Positions 42,201-50,763 of a stretch of 62,768 nucleotides of DNA are shown here, piece after piece (position 1 is the first letter of the stretch; every line of letters begins with the position of its first letter). Below the pieces are notes generated by a model that was not told where the DNA came from, ran no database searches, and saw only the letters and a program-made list of their open reading frames with translations. The stretch is from positions 1 through 62,768 of IMG/VR virus record IMGVR_UViG_3300033233_000038. The stretch is one strand, 5' to 3'. The DNA comes from a virus. The translations under genes were made by a program, and so were the position numbers.

Positions 42201-43028
42201 AATAGATATATCAAGATAGAAACGGGCTTCTATGCTGCCTGCGCCATTATCAGTCTGGGCTTCAAAGTATTCGTAACAACTGCCAAAGGATGCATCATTA
42301 ATTAATGCCGTAGGCATACCACATCCACCCACAACAGTACTCAATGTCATATAATCTCTGACTATGGCAGCGGGGTTTCGTGAAAATGCCACTGTATTAG
42401 TATCCCAGCTCTGCGTTGATGAATTCCAAGTTTTAATTTTTCTGCCTTTGATGTAACACGAAACTTTAGGGTTTGATCCAATCGCATCACTCTTAGTAAT
42501 AGTCATTGCCAGATACGCAATATCCCTTAGCCCCGAGACAGCGCCAGCCGCGCGTGCGTCGGGTGTTTGCGTTGATGTCCCTAAGTATGCTGTGTAACTG
42601 CATCCAGATAAACCTTCAATAGCCTGTTCATCAAGTTGCACATTATAGATACTATCTATCTCACCTATACATAGCCCTAGAAAACGATTGACTGTTGTTC
42701 CGGGCTCTGATAACCATAGCCAGTTACCACCCATGATTAATGGCCCCCCGTAAACCAAGGGCACTATCCCTTCATTCGAGTGAGTATTTGTTATCTCTCC
42801 TGCTGTGTAACGCGAGGCAGGCGTTTTTGTCCTGTCGTCGCTCCACATCGAATAAATTGCATATCCTATAGCTACCGCAGCGATAATAACAGCAGGGTAT
42901 ATAGAAAGGACTACGGTATAGCCTAAAATAAAGAATGTTAAAGTGATAGGCTCGCAAAAGGCATTGGCAGGAAAACATATCCAAAAAATAAACGCTAAAG
43001 ATAATATGGTGAGTATCTTTTTAAACAA
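39225..43028 (-). CDS. Tail tip/host-specificity protein J with a poly-Ser insertion
   Basis: 1267 residues. It begins with a hydrophobic segment pair (KILTILSLAFIFWICFPANA and FILGYTVVLSIYPAVIIAAV), as many J-type proteins do. A hub region (IVPLVYGGPLIMGGNWLW) and fibronectin-like repeats (about 480-690) follow. At about residue 755 a jelly-roll domain starts (AQSFTPGSAKTIQQVVLKLA) and is interrupted by about 185 poly-Ser residues carrying Cys-Arg, Arg, Lys and Gln, then resumes (IWVTIEGDNAGAPNGTPV). C-terminal beta domains end the chain. It closes the tail and probably contacts the host. Gene order DUF2460, DUF2163, NlpC/P60, J is the standard GTA-like tip module. Confidence 0.85.
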   Translation of the reverse strand: MFKKILTILSLAFIFWICFPANAFCEPITLTFFILGYTVVLSIYPAVIIAAVAIGYAIYSMWSDDRTKTPASRYTAGEITNTHSNEGIVPLVYGGPLIMGGNWLWLSEPGTTVNRFLGLCIGEIDSIYNVQLDEQAIEGLSGCSYTAYLGTSTQTPDARAAGAVSGLRDIAYLAMTITKSDAIGSNPKVSCYIKGRKIKTWNSSTQSWDTNTVAFSRNPAAIVRDYMTLSTVVGGCGMPTALINDASFGSCYEYFEAQTDNGAGSIEARFYLDISIDTKHSAIDNLMKMLITCNAGLIRSGAQYKLVSEKYTDTSVFSFTRDNIIKDTFSYGYGKPEELPNHLGVEWISPLEIRNEKRVEYAEDEIDQEVRGKRDEIIQCHGVTRQTQASRLANKFLYERKINDIWCQLDCNMESMDLEPYDIATVTHSMPNWTNAKFRVISIEEVDFGRARFILQAFNASILDDRFATNVFEDWNYGSPPNPYTAVTDVTNIVLSEVGWLNTDGVHIAHIDVAWTAPASKREFLNGYIIELKKDTDDYIIVGSASSSATEYRININLEISKTYYVRIKTQSINDVISTGTTSGAIILVGKDDPPSNVSSFIVQKYRDVIVCKWIEVTDVDVNKYEIRKGADWNSAGIVATPVFGGEVELKDIKVGTSQSYWIKAIDNSGNYSTAATEAIITIGNIPFQNIIETYNEHTNWLDNSNIYYVSNEDADYDLRTVTLDYERLAQSFTPGSAKTIQQVVLKLAEVGQIFSSSSSSSSSSSSSCRSSSSSSSSSSCRSSSSSSSSCSSSSSSSCRSSSSSSSCRSSSSSSSSSSCRSSSSSSSSSKASSSSSCRSSSSSSSSSSCRSSSSSSSSSSCRSSSSSSSSSSCRSSSSSSSSCRSSSSSSKSSSSSSSSSSSSRASSSSSSSSSQSSSSSSSSRSISSSSSSSSSSSLAGTNAIWVTIEGDNAGAPNGTPVTNGTSYYVMPSIIGTTFRWIRFTFPGNISLSASTKYWIVLRGGYTKSNTIYVAWKCDDTSATFADGNIAYYVNGATNAWTAVANSDFMFRVLEATAGANYFIDGANLSFESGQLSYTYYTSVKDLGYICDARVMIQDIITLAQSLAWDSDPTRKFDDSQTLRFTGEEYPADVTFQIRTSDDNTTWSSWSDWIVADYTGRYFQIKMTITRVSATLNLTLSSLIITADLPDVDETQDYTISVAANGAAITFAKTYHEIPSVNVDILSGSGIVHIFSVAPSITGCTIKHLALAGTEQTGNGRIHVHGI
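40214..40764 (-). repeat. Poly-Ser codon repeats inside the J gene
   Basis: Same codon vocabulary as the fibre tract (agc, tca, tct, tgc/tgt cgt), with Cys-Arg about every 10-12 residues. In the opposite strand it reads Leu-Glu repeats, which are not a gene. Confidence 0.9.
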
Positions 43029-43422
43029 TTCTGTATCCTTTGATAAAATTATTCTTGATAGATTCTTTTTTGACTCTCATGGACCCATTTAAAGAATGAG
43101 TGCATAATATGGTCATATTATCAAAACATATACCAAGTGCGCCTGCATGATTCTTACTTTTCATAAGCACAACATCACCTTCTCGAAGATCATCAAAACC
43201 AACAGGCATAGTGAATTCTTTCAAGACATTGTGCATGCGTTCATTGTCTTTGTCTTTATCGCGGCGCTCGATTATCGCTTCATTGTCTGTATGCGTGTAT
43301 TCTTTGCCATGAACAAATTTATGATAAAGATAACAAAGGCCGCGGCAATCACAACCAGTAAAATCGTCGCCTCCTATTTTAAAGGGTATGCCTATAAGTT
43401 TATTAAGATTTTGTTCTTCCAT
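43021..43422 (-). CDS. NlpC/P60 peptidase, tail tip assembly/lysin protein
   Basis: 133 residues with catalytic C26 (DCRGLCYLY), H92 (NHAGAL) and a third polar residue H109. NlpC/P60 proteins in this position cut peptidoglycan peptides during DNA entry or process the tail tip. Overlaps J by 8 bases and the HNH gene by 31. Confidence 0.85.
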   Translation of the reverse strand: MEEQNLNKLIGIPFKIGGDDFTGCDCRGLCYLYHKFVHGKEYTHTDNEAIIERRDKDKDNERMHNVLKEFTMPVGFDDLREGDVVLMKSKNHAGALGICFDNMTILCTHSLNGSMRVKKESIKNNFIKGYRIV

Positions 43423-44162
43423 AAATAATTATCCGTTTTTTTATGACATTTTATACATAATGTTTTTCCATTACTTAAATCCCAAAATGGTAAATAAGTA
43501 AGTGATAATCTTAATAAAGTTTCTTTATCTTCTATTGGGCTAAATTGAGAATAAGTATGTAAAAATTCTTGCAAGAGTAAACTGAATTCTTTTTTATGGT
43601 GTGCATGTAAAATTCCACCATGTTCAAAACATTCTTGACAGGTATAATTATCTCTTTGAAAAATCTGGTTACGCAATTTTTTTGATTCATCTAAATTCCT
43701 TATTAAATTATAAAGAGGAGTAATTCCTCCTTTCCAAGCCGAAGCACGATTTCCAATTAATTTTAATTTACTACGAACAATACTTAACTTTTTTTTGTGT
43801 TCTTCTGTAAACTTTTTACATTTATGAGCAACACTTAATTTTTGTTTTGTTTCATCAGAAGTAATATGTCCTTTACGACTTTTACTCATTTTTTTCTTAG
43901 TTTCTTCAGTGTGTTCTTTACCAATTAAAGAATTTCGTATTTTATTTTTTATTTCATTTGTTCTTTCATATATTCCTCTGCCTTTTTTTCTTGCTAAGGA
44001 AACTTCTTGTTTGATAGTTCTACAGGGATATTTTACTTTTTTTAATCTATATAATATAGTCGGTGCTAAACAATTAAATTTATTAGATATTTCATTTAAA
44101 GAATATCCTTTTTTATAAAGTGCAATTACTTCTGAATTTTTGATATCTTTTCTAATATTCAT
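43392..44162 (-). CDS. HNH homing endonuclease with NUMOD3 repeats
   Basis: About 256 residues. An N-terminal helix-turn-helix (ALYKKGYSLNEISNKFNCLA) comes first. Two or three NUMOD3-type DNA-binding repeats (GKEHTEETKKKMSKSRKGHI, SDETKQKLSVAHK) follow. The C-terminal HNH site is CQECFEHGGILHAHHKKEF with CIKCHKK. A freestanding selfish endonuclease placed between two tail genes, more AT-rich than its neighbours. ATG 44162 or GTG 44171 may start it. Confidence 0.85.
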   Translation of the reverse strand: MNIRKDIKNSEVIALYKKGYSLNEISNKFNCLAPTILYRLKKVKYPCRTIKQEVSLARKKGRGIYERTNEIKNKIRNSLIGKEHTEETKKKMSKSRKGHITSDETKQKLSVAHKCKKFTEEHKKKLSIVRSKLKLIGNRASAWKGGITPLYNLIRNLDESKKLRNQIFQRDNYTCQECFEHGGILHAHHKKEFSLLLQEFLHTYSQFSPIEDKETLLRLSLTYLPFWDLSNGKTLCIKCHKKTDNYLWKNKILINL

Positions 44163-44163
44163 A

Positions 44164-45042
44164 TCATTCACTCTCGCCTAAAGGTATGGTATGGAATCCA
44201 TGATAATTTATGGCGTTATTATAGGTATTAGTGCAGGTAATAAGGCGTTTATCGCAGCCACGATATAATGTATAAGCGTCACCAACAGCTACCGGATTAT
44301 CAAGAGCATAGTCAAGCCATAAAGTCCGGGCTGCTTGATTGAAATCAATGATCTTGCGCCGCGCTCCAGTATTATTGCCTGTAGTAAATTCAATAGTACC
44401 TACATTCCAATAATCATCAGCCTGTGTTAAATTTGTTGTATCGATTACTGTTGAACTTGTACCGCCGGTAACTGTACCCGTTACTTTATTAGCTGATAAT
44501 TCTTTATTAACTTGGCAATAGGCATCACCAAATTTTGCGTTACAGTTAATCTGATATGGCCATCCGGTTTCAAATGATAGCGAACCTAGATAGGGTACAC
44601 ATGTCGCAGAGGCCGTATAAGTACCTTTTTTTTCTTCGAAAGAAATTGATTGTATATATCCGTCAAAAACTATCTTTGCATCTCCGGCAGAATTAAGATA
44701 ATCCCTGAATACAAGGCGTGTTACGACACGTTTCATGCGGAAGTCATGCGCTGCTGCGTAGGCACCCATTGCTTTATTGACATTGTCAATTCGATAACTT
44801 ACCCTGTCAATCTCGCCTTTAGCCGTTTTCTTTACAGAAGTTCGCGCTATGCCTAAAGCGGTATATGATTGGGAGACCTGTGCAAAATAAGAAAAAAAAG
44901 TTATGTTGCGGTAGAAATTGACGAAATGCAGGGTATTCGAATCTTCCGCAGTCTGGCTGCCAAGATAAATATCATGTATCTCAACAGGCTTATGCTGCAG
45001 TTGATTTTTAATTGATAATAAAAGGGCTGATAAGTTATAAAT
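44164..45042 (-). CDS. DUF2163/BR0599-type tail tip protein, apparent ATT start
   Basis: From the first ATG (44769) the protein has 201 residues. The frame is open and protein-like for 91 codons further upstream (IYNLSALLLSIKNQLQHKPV, YLGSQTAEDSNTLHFVNFYR), giving 292 residues, the normal family length. The only start with a ribosome site is ATT 45042, 5 bases after AGGAGG. TAG of the DUF2460 gene lies 9 bases upstream in the same frame. C-terminal GCDKRLITCTNTYNNAINYH and GFHTIPLGE is the BR0599 signature. Alternatives to ATT are amber readthrough from DUF2460 or an assembly error. Confidence 0.75.
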   Translation of the reverse strand: MYNLSALLLSIKNQLQHKPVEIHDIYLGSQTAEDSNTLHFVNFYRNITFFSYFAQVSQSYTALGIARTSVKKTAKGEIDRVSYRIDNVNKAMGAYAAAHDFRMKRVVTRLVFRDYLNSAGDAKIVFDGYIQSISFEEKKGTYTASATCVPYLGSLSFETGWPYQINCNAKFGDAYCQVNKELSANKVTGTVTGGTSSTVIDTTNLTQADDYWNVGTIEFTTGNNTGARRKIIDFNQAARTLWLDYALDNPVAVGDAYTLYRGCDKRLITCTNTYNNAINYHGFHTIPLGESE

Positions 45043-45051
45043 GTTTTCCTC

Positions 45052-45693
45052 CTAAGCGCCAGAACTGGAAGAACTGGAACTGCATGATGAGCTTGAAGAG
45101 CTAGAATTACCTAATGGCGGATTATAGGTATTCCATCGAACTTCTTTCAGAGTCATCCCTGTATGCAACAGTTGATATGCGGCTAACTCCCGCGTTAATT
45201 CATCTTCAGAGAAACGCATTTTAAAATAATATTCATAAGAAACGAGGATCTGCCCTGATGAAGGTATAGAGCTAAAAGTTATAAATGATTGTTCGGTAAC
45301 AAAATTATTGCTTAAGGTGTAATTTGAATTTGATACACCCCCAACAGTACAGGAATGATTTGCTGCTGTATCGACAGGGAAATTATCCAATAAAAATTGT
45401 GCGGTAACTCCATTGGCATCGCCTGCGTCTTCGGCGGAAGCCTGATATTCAGTCAATATTTTAACCAAAAAATAATCATAAGCACCTTTCCGCGCAAGAA
45501 AAAAATCCCATATCGTATCCATAACTGCCTGAGAGAGAAACTTGCACGTAAGTTTATATTCACGCAGCCCATGATCCCATAAAGCATCCCTGTATTCTTT
45601 GCCGCTTTCAGATTCAGTTATATTCGTTTTAAAAAATACTTTTTCTTCAAGCCCAAACTCAGGGGTTAAAGTTAATATATGCTCGTAGCTCAT
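45052..45693 (-). CDS. DUF2460 tail protein with a poly-Ser tail
   Basis: 213 residues. The core (ESGKEYRDALWDHGLREYKL, SYEYYFKMRFSEDELTRELA) matches the DUF2460 family, the GTA-like protein between tape measure and DUF2163. After NPPLGN the last 17 residues are Ser with one Cys, ending GA. The Ser tract is short compared with the other virion proteins. Ends in TAG, in the same frame as the next gene. Confidence 0.8.
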   Translation of the reverse strand: MSYEHILTLTPEFGLEEKVFFKTNITESESGKEYRDALWDHGLREYKLTCKFLSQAVMDTIWDFFLARKGAYDYFLVKILTEYQASAEDAGDANGVTAQFLLDNFPVDTAANHSCTVGGVSNSNYTLSNNFVTEQSFITFSSIPSSGQILVSYEYYFKMRFSEDELTRELAAYQLLHTGMTLKEVRWNTYNPPLGNSSSSSSSCSSSSSSSGA

Positions 45694-45702
45694 AGTAACT
45701 CC

Positions 45703-47685
45703 TTATGCAAATCTCATTGACGTTGTCCGTAGTGATGCGTTATCTTTGATCCCGCGTTCACTGGCATCCGAATAGATATCGCCATGTTGCTGCAATCGTT
45801 CTCTGAATGAACGCTCATCGATTGTCTGTATATAATAATTATTTATTACCGTTCCCGCGCCGGGTGATTCTCCTCTATTCAACCTGTCTAGATTATCAAC
45901 GCCTAAATTTGACATTGCTCTTTTGTTCAATACGCCTTCACCTTCAAGTAACGTCGCTGGAACCTCACCGCCGCCATGAAATTCTTTTCTTCCATATCCA
46001 TAGCTTGATTCAATCCCTTTTCTCATATAACCGCCGGTATGAACTCCTACAGGAAAACCAAGAAGAGTAAGAGCGCTCAATGTTATCATTTGTGCAGTTA
46101 TACGTAATAATGTCTTCAGCATTTGCTCACCAAATGAAGCAACGACATCACCTAATGATTCAAAATCACCACTAATAACTTTAAAAAATCCATCTTCTAA
46201 AGCGGAAGTCATCCCCGTCGCGTATTCATACATTAATGTATCCCACATCGCAGCTTCGCCAACAGCATCTTTTAAGCTCTGGACATAGGTATCGAATTGC
46301 ACCGGTTCGCCTAATTTTTTACTTTCGCTCCTTAATTTATTTTCTAACTCTCTTTTTCGTTCTGCGTAATATTCGTCGTATCCTAATTTCTGATCTATGG
46401 TATCTTTATATGCCTCATACTGCCTATTTAATTCATCTAACTCTACTTGCGTCTGGCTTGATTTCCAATTTGCCAACGCTTCTTCTATGTCAGCGATTTC
46501 TTTTAGGTGTTCTTGTTCTAACTGTTGATTTTTTTCCGTTGCTTTACGTTCTTCATCTTCAGCAATCCTTCTTTCTTTCATTCCACTAATTGCATTTATT
46601 AATCTTCCACGTTGTGCTTTCAATAAATTAATTTCATCGCCTAATTTTTTCTTGTATGCCTGATCTTCATAGGCATTAATTTGACGGTACAAATCCATCA
46701 AATGAGCTATTCTCGCTTCCACTTCAATAAAGTCCACGTCTAATCTACCAACAATATCAGGTGGCTTTTTACCCATTTCAGATATTGCTTTCCATTCAAG
46801 CGCCCAATTTTTCAACATTGGGAAAATTATATCATCCGCATGTATGAATTTTAATATCCAGCCACCAATGCCTTCCTGCACATCATTGAAAATATTCCCT
46901 AATTGGGCCATCTGCCCGGAATAAGTCTTTACATCTGCCTGAGCGCGGCCGCCAAATTTTTCTTCTAATTTAGTCAATACAGCATTATAGCGCTGGGCAA
47001 TAGGAATATTTTTATCTATTCGTATACCATAACGAGACAACTCACCGGTTGCACCCTCAGATGCTTTCGCCACAAGCATTGTCGCAGTTTGAAGATCACG
47101 CCCGGTAGCAGTAGCAAAATCCAATACTGCTTGTGTTGCACGCTGTAAATTATGAGGTAACACATTTCCTGTTGAAAGTAATTGCTGCATTACTTCCTGC
47201 ACCGCGTCATCACCATATCGTGTCACTTCCTGAAAGGCTTCAGACATTTTTATCAAATCTTCGCTTGTCTTATAAGAATAAGTACCTTGGACACGCAACG
47301 CATTATTGAGGCGGTTTATGGCGTCTTCCTGTTTTGCATAAGCATTGACTATTTCTAAAACAGGCCGAACCAACATTCGTTGTGCAAATCCGACAAGCAA
47401 TAATATGTTACGTAAGCGCCCGAAGGTAAGCTGGAAATCTTTAATTGTTTTATCTAACGCAGAAAAGCGAATACGCACTTCTTCCGTTGTTTTGCCGGTA
47501 GTTTGCATCGAATCGGATACTTCTTGGCGTATTGCATTCATTGAGCGCTTCATACTATTGCGCATTTTCTCAATAGCCGCCGCAAATTCATTTGCTGATT
47601 GTTTTGATTTCTCGAATGATGCTTTTATCCTCTCGCTCGATAAGTCGACATATTCTGAAACTAATTTAATCTTGCTTTCAGGCAT
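45703..47685 (-). CDS. Tail tape measure protein
   Basis: 660 residues. Long helical N-terminus (SERIKASFEKSKQSANEFAA), a TMP-like core (YGDDAVQEVMQQLLSTGNVL, ATATGRDLQTATMLVAKASE) and hydrophobic stretches near 535-555. Near the end PATLLEGEGVLNKRAMSNLG is a usual TMP C-terminal block. Determines tail length, in keeping with the gene directly after the frameshifting chaperone. AAGGAGTTATC precedes ATG. Confidence 0.85.
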   Translation of the reverse strand: MPESKIKLVSEYVDLSSERIKASFEKSKQSANEFAAAIEKMRNSMKRSMNAIRQEVSDSMQTTGKTTEEVRIRFSALDKTIKDFQLTFGRLRNILLLVGFAQRMLVRPVLEIVNAYAKQEDAINRLNNALRVQGTYSYKTSEDLIKMSEAFQEVTRYGDDAVQEVMQQLLSTGNVLPHNLQRATQAVLDFATATGRDLQTATMLVAKASEGATGELSRYGIRIDKNIPIAQRYNAVLTKLEEKFGGRAQADVKTYSGQMAQLGNIFNDVQEGIGGWILKFIHADDIIFPMLKNWALEWKAISEMGKKPPDIVGRLDVDFIEVEARIAHLMDLYRQINAYEDQAYKKKLGDEINLLKAQRGRLINAISGMKERRIAEDEERKATEKNQQLEQEHLKEIADIEEALANWKSSQTQVELDELNRQYEAYKDTIDQKLGYDEYYAERKRELENKLRSESKKLGEPVQFDTYVQSLKDAVGEAAMWDTLMYEYATGMTSALEDGFFKVISGDFESLGDVVASFGEQMLKTLLRITAQMITLSALTLLGFPVGVHTGGYMRKGIESSYGYGRKEFHGGGEVPATLLEGEGVLNKRAMSNLGVDNLDRLNRGESPGAGTVINNYYIQTIDERSFRERLQQHGDIYSDASERGIKDNASLRTTSMRFA

Positions 47686-47694
47686 GATAACTCC

Positions 47695-48416
47695 TTACAA
47701 ACTATTTAACTCTTCACGTCTATTCTTTGCTGCTTCAAATTCAGCAGTCTCAAAAATCTCAAAAATCTGTAATATTTTCATTGGCTGCCTCATAAGGCCA
47801 CCCGAAAAAAGTAAATGCCCTTTCTTATAATACTCATAATATTTTATATATTCCTTTACCTCTATGGGTATTATCTTAGCAGGGCATCTGTCTAACGGTT
47901 TTCCGTCAACTAGGTATGGCTGAACCGGTGAATCATTACAACCTCTAAATTTTTTAAGTGTTTCATTACAATTATTACAGCTCAATCCTAGATTCGAGAC
48001 TTCAACCGCAAGTTCTATTTTTTTTTAATATCTTCGTTTATGTTATTGCCTTTCCAGATAATCCCCGCTAATTCGTGTATCAACGATAAAGGAATTCTTC
48101 CCAATATATCATCAGGCACAGCTTCAAATTCTTGGCCGAAAGCGGATACTTTTTCTGATCTGAATTCGATAGTGCCGAAATTCTTAAATCCTTTCAGCCC
48201 GTATTTGACAATGGCAAAATCAGGGCTTCCTGTTTTAATACTTTTTTCTATCTTCGGTTTTCCGTCTTCCGTAGACATTTCAAGGAATGAGCCTATCAAT
48301 TTTGATTGCGTAAAAGAATCAAGTGCCCCGATTAACCACACCGTAGGATTTTCTGAATCTTTATCTTCTTGTGCTATGTATTCTATTGTAAGCCCAATAG
48401 CTAAAGGATCTATCAT
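47695..48416 (-). CDS. Tail assembly chaperone, -1 frameshift product (gpGT-like)
   Basis: The first chaperone frame ends ATT AAA AAA AAA TAG, nine A (48026-48018). A -1 slip at A AAA AAA reads on as IELAVEVSNLGLSCNNCNET and joins without a stop the frame ending at 47695 (CPAKIIPIEVKEYIKYYEYY, FSGGLMRQPMKILQ). The product would have 240 residues. In lambda-like tails the same trick makes gpGT, needed at a low ratio to gpG, from the two genes just before the tape measure gene. The downstream frame has no good start of its own (TTG 47985). Efficiency is unknown. Confidence 0.8.
48015..48416 (-). CDS. Tail assembly chaperone (gpG-like)
   Basis: 133 residues, ending KKK. Acidic, mixed alpha/beta, with no catalytic motif. 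Identified by position before the tape measure gene, size and slippery end. AAAGGAG lies 11 bases before ATG 48416. Produced by normal termination at TAG 48017. Confidence 0.75.
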   Translation of the reverse strand: MIDPLAIGLTIEYIAQEDKDSENPTVWLIGALDSFTQSKLIGSFLEMSTEDGKPKIEKSIKTGSPDFAIVKYGLKGFKNFGTIEFRSEKVSAFGQEFEAVPDDILGRIPLSLIHELAGIIWKGNNINEDIKKK

Positions 48417-48433
48417 TTTTCCAAAGCTCCTTT

Positions 48434-48907
48434 CTACTTTTTTACTCTATAACTTGTTTTTTTGGCATTACGTATCTGCTCATTAAACCAACGTATCATT
48501 CTATTATTCGCCCACTCTTCTCTTTTCTTTGATATGCCTAAGAATGGGCGAGTAATCATTCCCTGCTTGCTTGGAACGCCAATTTCCTGATGAATTAAAG
48601 CCAATAGATCTCTTGTTGGCTTCCCCCGTGCAATGACTCCTACAACGATGAGATTTTTTCTGACCTTATACGAATGTATTGCGCCAAGCATTATCCCTTT
48701 TTCTATTAAGGCGGTGCTAAAACCTTTTTTGCTGATTGTCCGCTTTGACAATGGCGTAAAAGGTTTTCCGTCAGGGCTTCGTTGCAATCGTATATTCCTG
48801 CGTGCGTCTTCAGCGATCTCATCTGATATATCCTGCAATGGGACACTCGCATCAGCAAAGTCAGGAATATACAACTCCATATCGATAGTTAACGTAAATT
48901 CACCCAT
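48434..48907 (-). CDS. Virion morphogenesis/tail completion protein (PF05069-like)
   Basis: 157 residues. ISDEIAEDARRNIRLQRSPD and GKPFTPLSKRTI, then a VGVIARG strand, HQEIGVPSKQ and RPFLGIS, follow the Mu-type virion morphogenesis family. It should complete the head-tail or tail end. It starts one base after the tail tube stop and has no separate ribosome site, so translation is probably coupled. Confidence 0.75.
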   Translation of the reverse strand: MGEFTLTIDMELYIPDFADASVPLQDISDEIAEDARRNIRLQRSPDGKPFTPLSKRTISKKGFSTALIEKGIMLGAIHSYKVRKNLIVVGVIARGKPTRDLLALIHQEIGVPSKQGMITRPFLGISKKREEWANNRMIRWFNEQIRNAKKTSYRVKK

Positions 48908-48908
48908 A

Positions 48909-49931
48909 TTATGCAGAACTCGAACTACTCGAACTACTCGAACTGCTTGAACGGCATGAACTACTCGAACTAGAACATGAACTCGAAGAAGATGCCATAG
49001 TCAAAGTTAATTCATCATTACCCCCGTCAGAATTCTTGCATATCTCGCATGTCGCGTTTAATATACGTATTCCTGACCTGTCTCCTTCCGTAAGCCCTGT
49101 ATATCTGACTGCTGGCAGAGAAAATGTTACTTTATTGCTATTGATGTCTCCGATAACTATTGTCACCGCAGCGGTATTTCTCGAAAGCAATTTACTCATA
49201 AAGTCATGGCTTGATTTCTCTACCAGCTCAGGATCAAATGTCATCTGAGGATTTCTGCCGGTGATTTTTGCGTAATCAATCCCGCTTGCGTCTGAAGGAA
49301 GCGGCGATAGCACAATTTCGTTCTGCATATCGATCTCAAGATTATCAATGACCAATGTTGACCCTAAAATAGTAACTGATGCGCCCATAAACATAAGCGG
49401 CACTTGAGCAGGGTATGTTGGCGATAACATCGTTTGGTCGCTATGCTCTGAGTATTTTCCTTGAACATTGAACTCACACATTAAAGGTTCGCCAACTTTC
49501 ATTTGGAATTTAACATTTCCGGCGCAACCTAACATTGTTTTCCTGAAGCCATCTTCATACTTCGCTATTGACGCGGTAACGAAGCTGCTTGATAGAGGTA
49601 CGTAAATATTACTGACACCGACAGAGAGTGCTTCTGAAAAACCGCATATCCTGATAAACGGCGTTATCGGAAGTGTAACCCCTTTTGCAGCCGAAAGAGG
49701 CCCCATTAGTTCTGCCTTGAAAGTCAATTCCATTTTCCGTGCGCCGGGCTCTGATGCAAACCTTGACATATGCTTGACTACGGGATTACGCTTAAACTGT
49801 TCAGGGATTAAATTCATTACTGGATCATATGCCAATATCGTTGCTTCCGTTGCCGTCAATGTCTCAGCGGTGCCGCTGACGCTTTCTACTTTTCCAGCTA
49901 ATTGTGCTATACGAGTTATTTTTGGTGACAT
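48909..49931 (-). CDS. Major tail tube protein with a poly-Ser tail
   Basis: 340 residues. Beta-rich core with KMELTFKAELMGPLSAAKGV and RKTMLGCAGNVKFQMKVGEP, in a gene between tail terminator and chaperones, fits a siphoviral tail tube protein. The last 27 or so residues after LTMA are Ser with Cys and one Cys-Arg. As the tube has many copies, the poly-Ser would coat the tail. AAAGGAG lies 12 bases before ATG 49931. The call is by fold-like pattern and position. Confidence 0.7.
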   Translation of the reverse strand: MSPKITRIAQLAGKVESVSGTAETLTATEATILAYDPVMNLIPEQFKRNPVVKHMSRFASEPGARKMELTFKAELMGPLSAAKGVTLPITPFIRICGFSEALSVGVSNIYVPLSSSFVTASIAKYEDGFRKTMLGCAGNVKFQMKVGEPLMCEFNVQGKYSEHSDQTMLSPTYPAQVPLMFMGASVTILGSTLVIDNLEIDMQNEIVLSPLPSDASGIDYAKITGRNPQMTFDPELVEKSSHDFMSKLLSRNTAAVTIVIGDINSNKVTFSLPAVRYTGLTEGDRSGIRILNATCEICKNSDGGNDELTLTMASSSSSCSSSSSSCRSSSSSSSSSSSSA

Positions 49932-50761
49932 GATATTTTTAAACTCCTTTCATATTTTCTATATTCTTCTTCTGTTTTTTTACCCTTAGAAGAATTACAA
50001 CTATTATGTGCTATTGCTAAATTTTCTTTTTTGTTAGTTCCACCCCTTGACAAAGGAATTTTATGTTCTAAACTGTCTTGTCTGAATTCAATAGGCTTCA
50101 AACAAAGATAACAAGTTAATGTTCCATAGAATTTAATATTATCTTCATAGACTTGCTGGATGCGTTTAATTGATAAATCTCCTGCATTTCTTTTAAGATA
50201 TTTATATCTTTGTTTAAATATCTTTTCATATCCTTTTAATTTAGATCTTCCATTATACGGAAGTAAAATTTTTTTAGTTATTCCTTTTTCAAACTTTCTT
50301 TTTTGTCGAATTACATTATAATCTTTTCCATTTTTAAAATACCAATTTCTGCATTTCTCATTCTCTTTTTCTTTATTTTTTTGATAATATTTTTTATTAT
50401 ATTCTTTAATTTTTTCCTGATTTTCTAAACGTCTTTTTTTTATTTTATCTATATTTTTAAAATACCAAAGTTTTTTAATGGCAGCTATTTTATCTTTATT
50501 TTTAAAACGATATTGTTTCATAATCATAAAATGTCTTTCTCTATTTTTAAGATAGTATTGCTTATCATAGTTGGGGTGAAGTCTATTGTATTCTTCTTTA
50601 TATAATTTATATTTTTCTCTTTTTTGGTGGTAATACTGTTTGTAATAATTTTTTATTCTCTCTTTATTTTTTTGATGATATTGTTTAGAATATTCTTTTA
50701 AATACTCAAAATTCTTTTTTCGATATTGCTTATAATATTCTTTTCTAAATTGATAATCCAT
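49916..50761 (-). CDS. HNH endonuclease with Tyr/Lys-rich repeats
   Basis: 281 residues. Residues 1-170 are many short repeats of the form K-x-Y-x-K-(K/Q)-Y-x-x-K-N, very basic. The C-terminus has the HNH site (CYLCLKPIEFRQDSLEHKIP, NLAIAHNSCNSSKG). Very AT-rich compared with neighbours and inserted between tail genes, so a mobile freestanding endonuclease is likely. Overlaps the tail tube gene by 16 bases. Confidence 0.8.
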   Translation of the reverse strand: MDYQFRKEYYKQYRKKNFEYLKEYSKQYHQKNKERIKNYYKQYYHQKREKYKLYKEEYNRLHPNYDKQYYLKNRERHFMIMKQYRFKNKDKIAAIKKLWYFKNIDKIKKRRLENQEKIKEYNKKYYQKNKEKENEKCRNWYFKNGKDYNVIRQKRKFEKGITKKILLPYNGRSKLKGYEKIFKQRYKYLKRNAGDLSIKRIQQVYEDNIKFYGTLTCYLCLKPIEFRQDSLEHKIPLSRGGTNKKENLAIAHNSCNSSKGKKTEEEYRKYERSLKISCHQK

Positions 50762-50763
50762 TA

